Shown here in pieces: positions 1-11,415 of a DNA stretch of 64,000 nt. Source of the DNA: Oscheius sp. JU75 (lineage: Eukaryota > Nematoda > Chromadorea > Rhabditida > Rhabditidae); assembly GCA_037178855.1 (NCBI GenBank), contig JASJZC010000005.1, forward strand, positions 3,162,001 through 3,226,000, given 5' to 3'. The notes under the pieces are model-generated. The model searched no databases and was not told the DNA's origin. It was given only the letters and a program-made list of their open reading frames with translations. Each line of letters begins with the position of its first letter. Position 1 is the first letter of the stretch. Both the position numbers and the translations under genes were made by a program.

Positions 1-784
1 GTGAAAGTGAGGGTAATGGATGGTCGGGAGGAAAGGGATTCGACTGCCATCCGAGAGTGTTATCTTTCTTAACTGCTTCTTCTGAAAACGAGGTCATCTC
101 ATCAACTTCTTTTGCCTACCAAATTGGCTCGATCCATGAAGGCGACAGCCGAGGTGTGGCTATTGAGGAAAGGGATGTGAGCAGCCATCAGAGCCCGAAG
201 AATAGTTTTCGCTTGAGTCGAGCGACTGGCTCCCGGTCCGACAAACACTGCATTTGGAATAAATGAGCTATAAATTAGAGTATGAGACAGCTTGACCGAT
301 TAATCTACTGATCGTCTTTTCCGTGTTGGCGAACTTCAATGGTACAACTGTGTTCAGTACAGATCAAATCGAGTTCCGGGAAGTCCGCCTATAGGTAGTC
401 TTGTGTGCCAAATGTACTAAACTACCTGTTCCACACGGATTGGGGCATCATCCGGGTTCCGAAAGTACTTGCTCCAATCGACCAAAAAACTGTCGATAAC
501 GAGGAGAATCTTGGCATCGGGTGGAAGTGGAGGCGCCGCTCGACTGCGATCTTGAAGACTGCGCTCCAAAGCCGCCGCCAATGATTCGCCCGTTCTAGCT
601 GGTGACGTTGGAGCGCTGAACAATTTAGATTAGGCAGAATATAAACAGACCTTATGGTGCTAGACACTTTGTTGGCAATTGCTGTAAATGAAAATGGCGA
701 GGTTGAAGATGGCTGGGAGGGATCCTCGAAAGGAGCATCACCCTCGTCCTCTTGGAAGGAGAATTTTCTCTTGAAGAAGTTCAT
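1..784 (-). CDS. snn-1: synapsin, 5' part (gene runs off the left edge)
   Basis: Synapsins coat synaptic vesicles, tether them to actin and regulate the reserve pool. The start at 784 is chosen because MNFFKRKFSF matches synapsin domain A, including its basic-x-x-Ser kinase site, and because a 3' splice site (tttccag) lies 10 nt upstream. After a Ser/Pro-rich linker the C domain begins with KILLVIDSFLVDWSKYF and continues through RVEQ, then SFIPNAVFVGPGASRST and LKKQLRKITLSDG up to the window edge. Introns are about 37, 41 and 38 nt with matching phases. An in-frame Met lies 17 codons upstream (835) but precedes the splice acceptor. The ATP-grasp part of the C domain is outside the window. 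Identity is strong from several conserved blocks; the gene symbol follows the C. elegans ortholog. Confidence 0.85.
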
Positions 785-1364
785 ACTGCCCTCTCTGGAA
801 AGAGAAACATAACGGGGAGAATTGCCGGCGGACATGACAGATTGTCCCAACGAGACTCTATTGATGGGATTAAGACTACCTGGCCATCGATACATAGCTA
901 ATGGGAGAAAAGGGTGAGATAATCCAACTAACAGGAGAGACAGCTGTCTTTCCAATTGTGTCTAATGGCGGCAGAGAGCCAATCTTTTGCTCCAAATTGG
1001 CTTATGGCCTAGGCGGCTCTTGATTATCTCCTCCTGATGAGGGAGCACTCTCTCGAGGGAATAGTCCAAAAAGAGTACCTGTAGATATCAATAAAGGAGG
1101 TCGAAGAGGAGAGGATGCGTCGCGGCTGGGTATTCATTTTCACCCCCAAATGGACCTAATCGAAATTGTGCTTGGAGAAGAAGGTTAAACATACGAAAGG
1201 AAAACGGGAATGAAAAAAGGTCGGGAGCTCCCACCCTCAACCGAATACGTGTAAGCCCCACACAACCATATCGATCAACTCTCCTCGGAGACTCTCAAAA
1301 TTAGCGGAGGACAAGCTTTATTTGATTGCGATCTAATAGTTGTTTCTTTGAAATATGCTAACTT
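785..1364. other. intergenic, divergent spacer
   Basis: About 580 nt between the synapsin start (-) and the next gene (+). It must hold the synapsin promoter. I see no convincing ORF, RNA gene or repeat. Confidence 0.5.
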
Positions 1365-2184
1365 ATGAGCAAAAAAAATTTTGTTCGACTGCGCCTGTTG
1401 CTGCTTCTACCTTTTGTCTGCCATTTTCAATCTCGGCTTTGAGCTCTATCCTGAAAAGAAGTCGACTCTCTTCTACAACGAACGGATAACAATCGAGACG
1501 GATGTCGACTTCTTTTTCTTGTCAAACTGTCAACAGGTACTCTCTACTTTTACGTCAATAATCAAATGTTCAGACGGGAGACAGGAACCATACGGTAGTC
1601 GTCTGCGATCCCAAGAGTCACAGCGATCTGAAAATGTTCAACTTGGAGAAGCTTCTTCGAGCTTTGCTCCAGTGAGTTTCATCCTTCTCCCTGTTCTCTA
1701 ATTGCATTTAGACACGCTCGACTGGCACAATGTTCGGAGGAGATTGTGAGGTCGAAGGAGATGTGAGAGTCAAGTCGAAATGCGAGCAGTACAGACGCAG
1801 TTGGAAGCATTCCGAAAGATTCTACCTCATCTGTGGGGAAAAACTTCCCTCGAAGCCACTTCTTCTCATAGTCAGCGGCCAATTCAAAGAACCTTCACTA
1901 TGACATCGTCTCAATGGCGTCTACTACGGATGGTCTACGGCTGTCATTCTCCTCTCCGTGGTGTGTTCTTTGTTTTCTCATGTGAACAAGGGTTCAGATA
2001 CTACTAACAGTGATGATTGTCAAGAGCTGTATCAGGTATCGTTCCAATAAGAAGCTAGCCGTCTCCTATTCCGCCGAAACCCATGCCACTGCCAACAACA
2101 GTCTCAACCCAACAACCAACAAAGACAGCTGCCACAACGACACATGAAGGCTTCTCCCAGTACAAAACGGGAAGACGATCATAG
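1365..2184 (+). pseudogene. single-pass membrane protein gene with frame disruptions
   Basis: The segment reads like a secreted or type I membrane protein: MSKKNFVRLRLLLLLPF (signal peptide), an extracellular part with NHTVVVCDPKSHSDLKMF and CEVEGDVRVKSKCEQYRR, then the membrane span GWSTAVILLSVVCSLFSHV and a Pro/Thr-rich tail ending at TAG 2182-2184, just before an AATAAA at 2188. Two problems break it. The exon ending near 1669 (CTCCA, then gtgagt) is one base short of the frame of the next exon. An in-frame TGA near 1900 precedes the membrane span. Joining the signal peptide to the rest needs a 28-nt intron (1416-1443), and the tail needs a 23-nt intron (2036-2058); both are shorter than any other intron here. 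It could be a decaying gene, an assembly error, or a real gene that I spliced wrongly. I recognise no family. Confidence 0.4.
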
Positions 2185-2346
2185 AAGAATAAAAATTACT
2201 AAGTGTGTCTGGTTCTTTTTACGCATTTCCGCGCACCCTTTGCGTAAAACCGTGCACCCGCGTTGACCCTGCATTGCTCATCGCTGTCCAGCAGGTTCTA
2301 GGCTCTATCAGCTGTTTCTATTCCGGTCTACCAAACAACAATACTC

Positions 2347-3348
2347 ATGGTGGATCGTCTAGGTAGTCTTTATGTCATCTTTTCCTTAGTTTCAGCTAGT
2401 TTCAGTGAACAGTCAAGTGAATTCTCGGAGATTACTGCACGTCGAGCAATGTTTTGGAAAGGGAGGTATGCCGTTGAACGTCTTCGGGAGAGTCCTGGTC
2501 GGAGAGGGAGTCTTGGTCAAAATGTGCAGGTAGTCTATTTTAAATATTTTACTAAGCAAAACTCAGAAAGAAACCGAAGCAGAGGCAGTTTTTCCTGTTC
2601 AATGACTACCTCGTCTACGGGAACATAGTCATCTCGAAGAAGCGATACAACAAACAGAGGGCCATCCCGTTAGAGAACGTGAAATTGGCGAATGTGCAAG
2701 ATGAGGGCGCTCTGAAGAACGGATGGATCATCAAGACCCCGCAGAAATCCTTCGCAGTTTACGCAGCCACCCCGACGGAGAAACAAGAGTGGATGATTCA
2801 TATTGAGAGATCCGTGGCCGAACTTCTTGAGAAAGGTATCAGTTTTTCATTTTCTATTCTATCAACATTTCGGGTTCAGGGAAAAGATCTGCGACTGAAC
2901 ATGCTCCGGTGTGGGTCCCAGACGGCGAGGCTTCTGTGTGTATGGCGTGTAAAAAGACCCAGTTCACCCTCGTTCAGCGAAGGGTACCTTTTGTTTTGAA
3001 ACTTTCTTATCTAATTACTTCCAGCATCACTGTAGAGCCTGCGGATCGTGTGTTTGTGGCAACTGCTCTACCCATAGCTTCAAAATAGACGCACAGAAGA
3101 AGAAACCCGTTCGTGTCTGTGATCAGGTTTGTACTTTTTCCAAAAACTCACCCTTCTTTAGTGTTATGATGATTTGAATAAAGCCAAGTCGGATGGACAG
3201 GGAGTTCTGACACATCCAGTCGAAACTCTTCAAGAAAACACGGATTCGTCTTCGGATTCTGAGGAGGAAGAAGGGAAAGAGGACAGCAAGGTTTGCGATT
3301 CAGTTGTCTATCCAATGCTCACTTCAGCCAACTTTCTACCGCGAGTAG
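2347..3348 (+). CDS. phafin (PH and FYVE domain protein, PLEKHF1/2 family)
   Basis: Phafins bind PI3P on endosomes and act in endosomal traffic and autophagy. The N-terminus MVDRLVNSQVNSRR aligns with vertebrate PLEKHF MVDRLANSEANTRR. A PH domain follows (LFNDYLVYGNIV, GWIIKTPQKSFAVYAATPTE). A FYVE finger then runs from VWVPDGEASVCMACKK through RRHHCRACGSCVC to PVRVCDQCYDDL, with the R-R/K-H-H-C-R signature intact. The C-terminus is acidic and ends SKPTFYRE. Introns are 43 nt (2363-2405), 37 nt (2530-2566) and of similar size after that, all phase-consistent. No acceptor lies directly before this ATG, unlike most neighbours. Identity is very strong. Confidence 0.92.
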
Positions 3349-3557
3349 TCCTCCGACTCGGTAAACAGATTGTTTGTACATCCAGTGACCATTGGGCATA
3401 CTCTTTCAGCAAACTCGATCAGTTTCCTCTCCACTAATCAAATGTGATGAATTCTTGTGATCATAAATAGTTTTTGAGCGATATCATATTTTCTTCTTAA
3501 CGGGGATTCCCCTGTTGCTTCCCCCCTTTCGATCTCTTCAACGTCATTCTTATCCAG

Positions 3558-6500
3558 ATGGAAATCCCGCCGTTGTCCTTGAATCCAGAGGACGTGACTT
3601 ACAGTTACAAGGCACCAAACGACCCCTCACTTTGGTTCGCTTCTTCTGAGAAAAGGAAAGAGACCAGTTCAGGGGTCCATATTGTTATTCCTGCATGGAA
3701 CGATGGTACAGTGTGGACTATTTCAGCAGCGAGACCCCAATTTTTATACATGCCGAGCAGTATGCTGTACCGTTCGGACTTGGTAGACTACCTTATGTAT
3801 GGTTCTAAGGAAGGTTCAGACCAATTGATTGAAACAAACGGACCACTGCACCCATTCACTTTTGGGCGACTTGAGGAGCCTGTCCGAGTGATCTGTTGCA
3901 CTTACGAGAATTGTCGAAAAGATCGATCTGTCAGTCGAGGCACCTTTGTGGATGCACACAATCAATCGGAGACAGAAGAGGGCACATCAGAGTCCATCCA
4001 AGAGTACCCTTTGCTGACCAGATGGACTCCTCGAGCACACGATACAACACTCAATCTTACAGGTAAACTCATGTATTTAAACAGTAACACTTCTTTAGAA
4101 CAAGAATTTCAAAGGCTAAACAAAATGTTGGGGAGAATGTCCGAGACGAACCTGGAGAAACTGAACCAGAACTTCAAGTCAAACAATCTGCCAGAGAATT
4201 GTGACTGGTGTGGGGACCAGTTGTCCACCATCAGTGACATTATCTTCCATATGATATCCACAGGTCATCGTCAAGAAGTATGGTCATTAATTTCATCAAT
4301 ATATGTATTTTTAAGTTACTGAAAAGGACTTCCGTGTCAATAAAAGATGTCTATCTCTACGTGAATATGCAAAGAGCAGCAGCCAGATGGAGCTTATCCT
4401 CCCGAATCCCTTTCCTCGAGGGTCAACTGAACGCAAAACAGCCCATGCAAGGTTTGATTTTCGGTGTTGTTTCGACAATAATCTATAATCCATTTCCAGA
4501 AGAAGAAGTTCTGTCGATCCAAACGGAACTTAACTGCTGGCTGGTAAGCTCTCAGATGATCGTCTATAGTCTATGCAATATTCTCAAACGATGTCGTCTC
4601 CTCGAGAGATGTGAAGTTTGCGTTGTTGAGCTGCAACCGAATCTTGTGCAGCAGTTACATCACGCTCTCGAGCGGGGTCACATCAAGGCTGTAAGTTTTT
4701 CTTCGACTGCCATATAAACAACCTATAGGTATACAAAAGTGGACTGATCTTTTCCAAAGAAACGGACCTGGTACCTTTGGTGCAGTACTTGCTCCAAGCT
4801 CGGAACCTCTGGAACGTCACTATAACTTCGGAAAATGTTGACAAATATCTTAGCTTATTCGATGAGAAAGTCAGTCCGAAGAAGGACAATTTGAGGAATG
4901 TGGATCTGGAGAGTATTCTGGGTATGAAGAGCTGTTTTCAGGGCTATACAACTGTTCAGGTGGACAGGGAAGATCTCGTTTTATAGAAGACCAAGGAGAA
5001 TTGAAGACGTGGACGTTCTTCGAAGGTCGGAAAAACTGCAAATTTCCATTGACCAGTAGGTTTCAATTGTTCCGGTACATCACAGTATGGTTCCAGAAAA
5101 ACAATGCCTGGAGAATGTACTGTCAATCCACAATTGGTTCAAAGACTACGTGGAAAGAGATAACAACTGTATCGAAGAGTTCTCCCGAATCGGACCGGAC
5201 TCGGTCTTTTGTGAGATCTGTGCCAAGCAGGCGGTGAATGGAAATGATCGACTCCGAGTCATGAAACATGCTCTCTCCAGAAACCACATCAGCAAGGTGA
5301 TCCTTCTACTGAATCTGTTGATCTTTGCCATTCAGATATACGCAGCAGGACAGAGATTTTGCAAGGAACAGGATCTACTTCCGTTGGCCAGACTGTACTT
5401 GAGAACGAAAAACAAGCTACCGCGAGAACTGAATCTGGACAATCTTTTCTATTACTTGGAGTTGGCCAGGAACAATAAGGGAGCAGTTGATATCCCGTGT
5501 ACTGTTGAAGAGCCAGAAGACCTTTTTGACTCCGTGAGTACAGAAGACGACTACGAAACACCTTTATCGACAAAAGCTGCCACTCCTGAGCCATATAGCG
5601 AAGTGGTAGCTGAAGCGCCGTGTTGTTCAAACCAAGCAAATCCATCCACCCCCGTACCAAGCTTGCCGAGTTCCTGCGGAACTATAGAAGAAGTTTATCT
5701 GCCGGAAGAGGAAGCTGTAAGAGGTTTGTTTCTCCATAGCTTTCATTATTTGTATGGCTTAGAAAGGGCTGTAGAAATCGATGAAGAGACGTCTATTAAC
5801 CTGTCGCAAAACGCTTTCGTTAGCCTGGAGGCGAATGTCTTGAAAAGAGACAGAAATGAAACGACTGTGAGATACAACGCTCGTCAAGAGTCGGTAGAAT
5901 CCTCGTCCGCGAGCAGTTCTTTCGAAAGACTCGAGTTTCCAGAGACACAACGCCCCGCACGACGTACAAGTACTTTTTTACTCTTCTAAAACGATAATGT
6001 GTTTTAGAAATTGCTATAGAAGCCACTTCGGTAGAGTCCTGTTCGTCCGTTCTCGAAGCAATGGAGCCTGTGATCGAGCCTGGACTATCCAAAGAGACAG
6101 ATCATTCGGATTGTGATCTGTCTCCGTCGGCTGTGACTGTCTCTCATATGCACTTTTTCTCTACCGAACAAGATATTCTCACAAGTACTGTCTCTTTTGA
6201 TTTCAGTGCAAAACCGAATTTAGCCAAGGAACTGTCGACTGTCTCATCTCTGGTCTACAAGGCAGCTCAGAAAGGAAGGAAATGTTTCAGGTCAACCTAC
6301 GCTGGTCTCAAGCTCATCTGCACACCTGTAAGTGTTTTTCTATCTACTCCAAATATTTTTTCCAGACCTGTTACGTCTGCGGGTTTCAAGCGATGTGCTG
6401 TTGCGAGTACACTCTCCACGTATTCAGTCCAACGCACATCAATCTGCTCAACATTGTAAGTAGAGACGAAAAGATAGTGATTGCTTCAGATACAAACCCC

Positions 6501-7296
6501 AGTTTCTCGGACATCGTTCAATTTCTGGCTAGGGCAGTTGGCGGAACTTCGAGCCCAGTCCCCACATCCTTTCATTGCACTTGAACTTGAACTTTCGGGG
6601 CCACCTGTCTTGAAGAACAAGCTTCATGTGGCTCCCAAGTTGTCGCTCTCCGACATCCCGCGAATTTCTCACCCGCCTGTCTCCTGTCGGTTGGGGTCCA
6701 CTCCGACCACCTTGGTCTTTATGAATGGCAACTCTCCGTCCAATGATCTTCCCATTGAAGGTTTCTTTCCATCCCTTTCCTTCTTTATATTTCTTTTAGG
6801 TAATACACTGTCTCTTCTGACGCGAGTGATTACTGTCCACTACTCCAACCAGTGCTTCCAGCCATCGAAGGGTTGTCCTTTCATTCGACACTACTGTCCA
6901 TCCGTAACTGTTATTTATTTCTAAAATTTAGTCACTTTACAGATTTGTCGTGTATGTTCCTACAAATCCAGCTGTGCATGTCGTTATATTCTTCATCTCT
7001 TCGGTGCTCAACATGTTGACGCTCTCAAAAGAGTCTGCTTCTTCTTTTTATTTACGTACAAGTTTCTTCAGATCTTTATCAAGATCACTCTGTCTGACAT
7101 TCACTTCTGGCTTCGACACTTGGAATCCTTCTCAAATCAAGGGGTTAACTGGCGGATGCGACCAATCCTTCAGCCCATTGTCTCTATCTCCCAGTTCATA
7201 CCTCCTTCCCAATACCCTCAATACGCTTTACCCTTCTACCATGTCTTTCCATCATCTCGACCTGTGAATACGAATAACGGATGCATCATATGTTAG
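3558..7296 (+). CDS. multi-zinc-finger protein A (U1/matrin-like C2H2 fingers), tandem paralog of the next gene
   Basis: I recognise no named family. The start at 3558 directly follows a splice acceptor (ttatccag). The long first exon (to 4062) has no finger of the type below and carries a Cys pair (RVICCTYENC). Five fingers follow: CDWC, CEVC, CEIC, CYVC and CRVC, most of them C-x2-C-x12-H-x5-H with a consensus like H-x-[LI]-[ST]-x-x-H before the exon end (GHRQE, GHIKA, NHISK). A phase-0 intron falls within a few codons of each finger's last His. Two fingers are followed by a shared block (VYKSGLIFSKETDLVPL and IYAAGQRFCKEQDLLPL). The last two carry F-W-L motifs downstream (FNFWLGQLAEL, IHFWLRHLE). 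This finger spacing is that of U1C, matrin and JAZ proteins, which often bind RNA; RNA binding here is inference. The stop is TAG 7294-7296. Confidence 0.75.
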
Positions 7297-7683
7297 TACA
7301 TATTATTTAGAATACTGGTATGTGATCTCATCACGGTTTTATTGCTCAATAACATTATAGTCTTTCGGTGTCAGTCTTGCAACATGTCGAAAGAGTAAAT
7401 GATATCGGTTAAGAGCTTTGGTCTAACGGTAAGATTGAGCTCAATCATCCGCATTGTTTACGAAATAACAGTCGCAGTCACGAAACAGTGATTAAAACGA
7501 TTCAGTTTCTTTTTTCTACTGCTTTTGGGTGCCCCTCTGGATCGATCGATTCTCAAACGGCTGAATCAGCTGTTTGATTTTTCTGCTGAGCTTGCACAGA
7601 AAACACATTCGGTTTGGCTCAACTTGCACATCTTTCATGTTTCTGAGCACATACATTCTGCTGTCAAAACTTGTATCTTTTAG
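7297..7683. other. spacer between the two finger genes
   Basis: 387 nt between the stop of gene A and the start of its paralog. The last bases (gtatcttttag) form a 3' splice site directly before the next ATG, so the downstream gene is probably trans-spliced. I see nothing else convincing. Confidence 0.5.
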
Positions 7684-10600
7684 ATGAGTACACCAAAAAC
7701 CCTAGTCTCCAGCAATCCCAAAGACATGACCTTCGGGTACCAGACATCAGAGAGATTTATATGATTAGTTGATGTTTCCTTGTTTCATTGAAATAATTTT
7801 TCAGGGGACCTTTCTGTTACCAATGCATGAATGCATGGAAAAATCTTTTTTCAGGCATAACCCTTTTTGTTCATTACGCAGAGTGTATGAAGCCGACAAC
7901 TCTTGGGGAGTCGAACAGATTTTTCAGTTATCATCAAGTTTTAGAGAACCTAACAAGGCTGAATGGGGAAGTACTGCCGTTCAGCTTTAGAAATCTAACC
8001 GAGGATGTCAGGAAACACGCTTGTCAGTATGCAAAGTGCCCCTTGAAGCCAGTCGAGCAACAACAACCATCAACCAGCAGATCGCCAGCTGTACCTCCTG
8101 TCCAGAAGAATCTTGTTCGAAGATCGCCTTCAACAAGACTACCGGAGTATGTGACCCAAAACCGTGAACCAGTCTTTCCACTCCTGTTTGGAACCTCTGT
8201 CGGCCAGTACAAACTCAGTGGTAAGAGAATTCGGTATTGAGCAATCCGACGAGATTCAGAACCAGACTGGGAAGCGAGAGCATCGAACTCCAGAGCCATT
8301 TACAGCCCCTTCCACAGCAAGCGAATTGTTATTCAGAAACTGCTGGATGAATTCAATTGGAAGGTACCAAGGTAGACGGGCTCAGAAAGGATCAAGTTTA
8401 GATACTCAACTGCGATGTGTGTGCTGTTATCGACCCGGACGAGACCTATGTCGAACACGTTCTCACAAAAAGCCATTTCACAAATGTAAGAGGTAAAACA
8501 CAACAAACATTAGTTATCAGTTGGTACAACGCAATCGTGGGGTGACCGATGCCTGCTTCAACGCCTTCGATAGGGTTCTTCTTGAACAGATTGAGCTGAT
8601 CAAGCACAATAATGGACAGCCGAAAGGTAGCAGGACTACCCAACAATTTCCGCTATATCCTCAATGGAACTGTCAGAATCAGACGAAGATGCCCAGTAAG
8701 AAGGAAGTTTTCCTATGTTATAGTATCTGTTCAGAAGAGAGTTACAATCAGCTGTTGGGTATTCTTGAGAGAGCCCTGGATTCGGCCGAGTGGAAAAAAC
8801 TGGATGAGAGAAGTCTAATCCGCCCAATCGAATGCTTCTGGTGTGGAGCTCACCTCTCCACAATGACTGCCGTTATGAAACATTTACTTACTCCTCAGCA
8901 CAGAGAAACAGTTGGTTCTTTGCTTGGGACGTCAGTCAAAGAACCTTTTAGGCTTACGAATGGTTCAACGTGAACAACGATGACATCTTGGAGTACATCA
9001 AGGAGGTTAGAAACTGCATGACGACCAAGAAAGATGACGGTCCAAGTCTGCTCACTGTCCCCTTTCAGATTGGACAGGACAGACCTAGTTGTCCCATGGA
9101 TAGTACGTTTTTTCTAGTTCTATAAGTAGTAACACTTGTAGACTGTGACATCCAATACCTGACCAACGAGGCAAAACAGATTGTGACCGGTTCCGAAATG
9201 ATGTCGAAGCTCAACGAACTGATGTGTCAAAAAGGCAGATATCAGTTACGGTGCGAGCTGTGTGACAAGTCTTTTCCGGCTGTTGTTTCTCTCCTGCAAC
9301 ATTCCATTTCCCCCTTTCATATTCAAAGCGTATGTTTCACTTGCTTCATCTCAAATAAGAGTTTAGGTTCTGTCCCAGAATCGAGAGAACAAGTTCTGCT
9401 TGTTAACTGATTACTGCGCGCTCGTGAGCCTTCTTCTCGATGTCTTAGATATCCGACACGACATGGTCTCTTTGGAAAATGTCGATCGGTATTTCACCTT
9501 GATCATAGGTTTGATTCGGATTGATTAAACGATCCATGTGTTTAGATAAACACAAAAAGAGCTTGGTAGTTATAGTCCCCAACAAAGTCGAGGTTGCTTC
9601 TTCTTCCGGAGGCAGACAAAATTTGACTATTGACTGTCCCTTTCTGATTCCGAAAGTCAATCCATCTGAGTCGCTGACAGGTTAGTTACCGCCGAAAAGA
9701 TCTAGAGAAATGCTCAGAAAAAGAATGTCTTGCGCTGTCTAGTACTCTTCGAAGTATCCTTGTGGACAATGTTCAAGTCAAGGAACATCTATTGACTGGA
9801 CACAGTTTGAGGGTATCTATTTCATTGTTTGCTTGACTAATCTACCTCCTTCAGGATGTTCAGTGTTCAGTCTGTGTGAAGAAATTCAACTCGATACAAC
9901 AGGCACTTCAGCACGTACTGTCTGCAAAGCACATTTGCAAGGTTTACCAGCAAGGAGGCCGATTCTGCTACTACCAGGACTATCTTGCAGTTGTCCGAAT
10001 TCTCAAACTGCACAATGATCCAACAGAAGTCACAAAAGAGTCTGCTCCGCGAATTGTTCAAAGTCTCCTCCCGGTTGCTTATTCGAAAAATAGCAACAGT
10101 TCCTCTGTGAATGTTCTACCTTCTTCCAGTCAGGGTCAGTTATTCAACAGTTTATGACCAGGTCATTTTAGAACACAGAAAATTTTTCTGTGACAAAGGA
10201 TGCAGGGAGATGAATCCTAAGCAGTCTGTCGTCTTTATGAATGTCTCTTCCCAAGAATGGCCCACACTTTCAGGTTCGTAAGACACCATTCTCATGACTT
10301 CTCTATAGAAGCACAACTCGTGACTCTCTATAAAGCAATTGCGCAGGAGCTGTTGATTCTGCCCCTGAAATGTTTCAAAACCTCCTCGACCGCCCTCAAG
10401 AATATCTGTCCTGTGGTAAGTCTCATAGCCCAGCTGCGTCTTCATTTCATCCTCAGTCCTGTCTTTTGTGTGGTTTTAAAGCATACTGTACCTGCCATTA
10501 CATCAACCATCTGTTTTCTCTGGAAACTCATCACAATCGACTGATCGAAGTAAGCTTTTTCATACTAAACCGCAAAAATTCTTATCAGTGTCAGGTGAAA

Positions 10601-10938
10601 GTCTCCATAACTGATGTTCAGTTCTGGCTGAACCAAATTGTCGAACTCCGAAGACACTCTGCTAATCCTGCTTCGCAAGGAGCCATCAACCGTGTTTGGG
10701 CTAAACTTGGTCTATCTCCTAGCAATGCGAGACCTTCTCCTGATCTCTCCCAACTGCAGTCATCACATTTTGTACAGTAATGTGAATGAAATACTTTGTG
10801 TACCGTCTTTCCTATCAGATCGTCGATATCCACTGCAGTGGACGGCTCCTCGTCCGACTTCTGGGCATCCTTGCTCAAATCCTGTCTGAACTGCGTCTCT
10901 CTCGGGATCCGTCGTGCCGGTGGATGACTCTTTGCTGA
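7684..10938 (+). CDS. multi-zinc-finger protein B, tandem paralog of gene A
   Basis: Family unknown to me. The start MSTPKTLVSSNPKDMTFG matches the opening of gene A (LNPEDVTYSY), and LTRLNGEVLPFSF with CQYAKC matches its first exon. Fingers in order: CDVC, CFWC, CELC, one degenerate unit (NVQVKEHLLTGHSLR) lacking a clear Cys pair, CSVC and CLLC, with spacing C-x2-C-x11/12-H-x5/6-H. As in gene A, a phase-0 intron closes each unit (SHFTN, HRET, HIQS, HSLR, HICK), and VYQQGGRFCYYQDYLAV repeats the post-finger block. Introns are about 35-47 nt. The 3' end is ambiguous: TAA at 10778-10780, or a further 47-nt intron and TGA at 10936-10938. The longer form is given because the added exon reads as coding. 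Possible RNA binding is inferred from finger type only. Confidence 0.72.
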
Positions 10939-11415
10939 CTCTGAATTTCAACTTAGACTGAAAAGAGGACAAGACCCACCGGACACACCATTACGATTTC
11001 TGTTGTCGAAGTAGCAGGCGACAGCCAAGTAGTTTCTTGGACAATCCTCGCTATTTTAAGAAGTACTGGTCTGTACCCAACACCGTCAATACTTCGGTTT
11101 GTCTTCATTTATTATTTTGTCAGTCCTCAAAAGAGGTCATTTAGATTACCGTAAACCTGTCGAACACAACCTGATAACGTGGATTATGCGAGAATAGCAA
11201 CCTTCACCGGTTACTGTTCTTTGATTTCTCGATTTATCGACGCAGAGAGACTTATATTTCGGTGATAATCGAGGATGAAACAAAAAAAAATACACCTTCG
11301 TTATCAGCGATTTTTTCTCTACAATATCCATATCAGATCTCATGGTTGGAAAAAGGTCCGGACACTCGCTTTAAGAGATGACAGGTTCGGAGACACATTT
11401 ATTGCGAGATCTGGT
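10939..11415. other. convergent intergenic spacer
   Basis: 477 nt between the end of finger gene B (+) and the end of the single-exon 523-aa gene (-). No ORF or RNA gene could be supported; it should contain both 3' ends. Confidence 0.5.

Noticed and set aside
7415-7480. tRNA-like A-box (ggtctaacgg) after the first finger gene
   Set aside because: No B-box (GTTCGA type) or acceptor stem follows; only a small GATTGAGCTCAATC palindrome is present.
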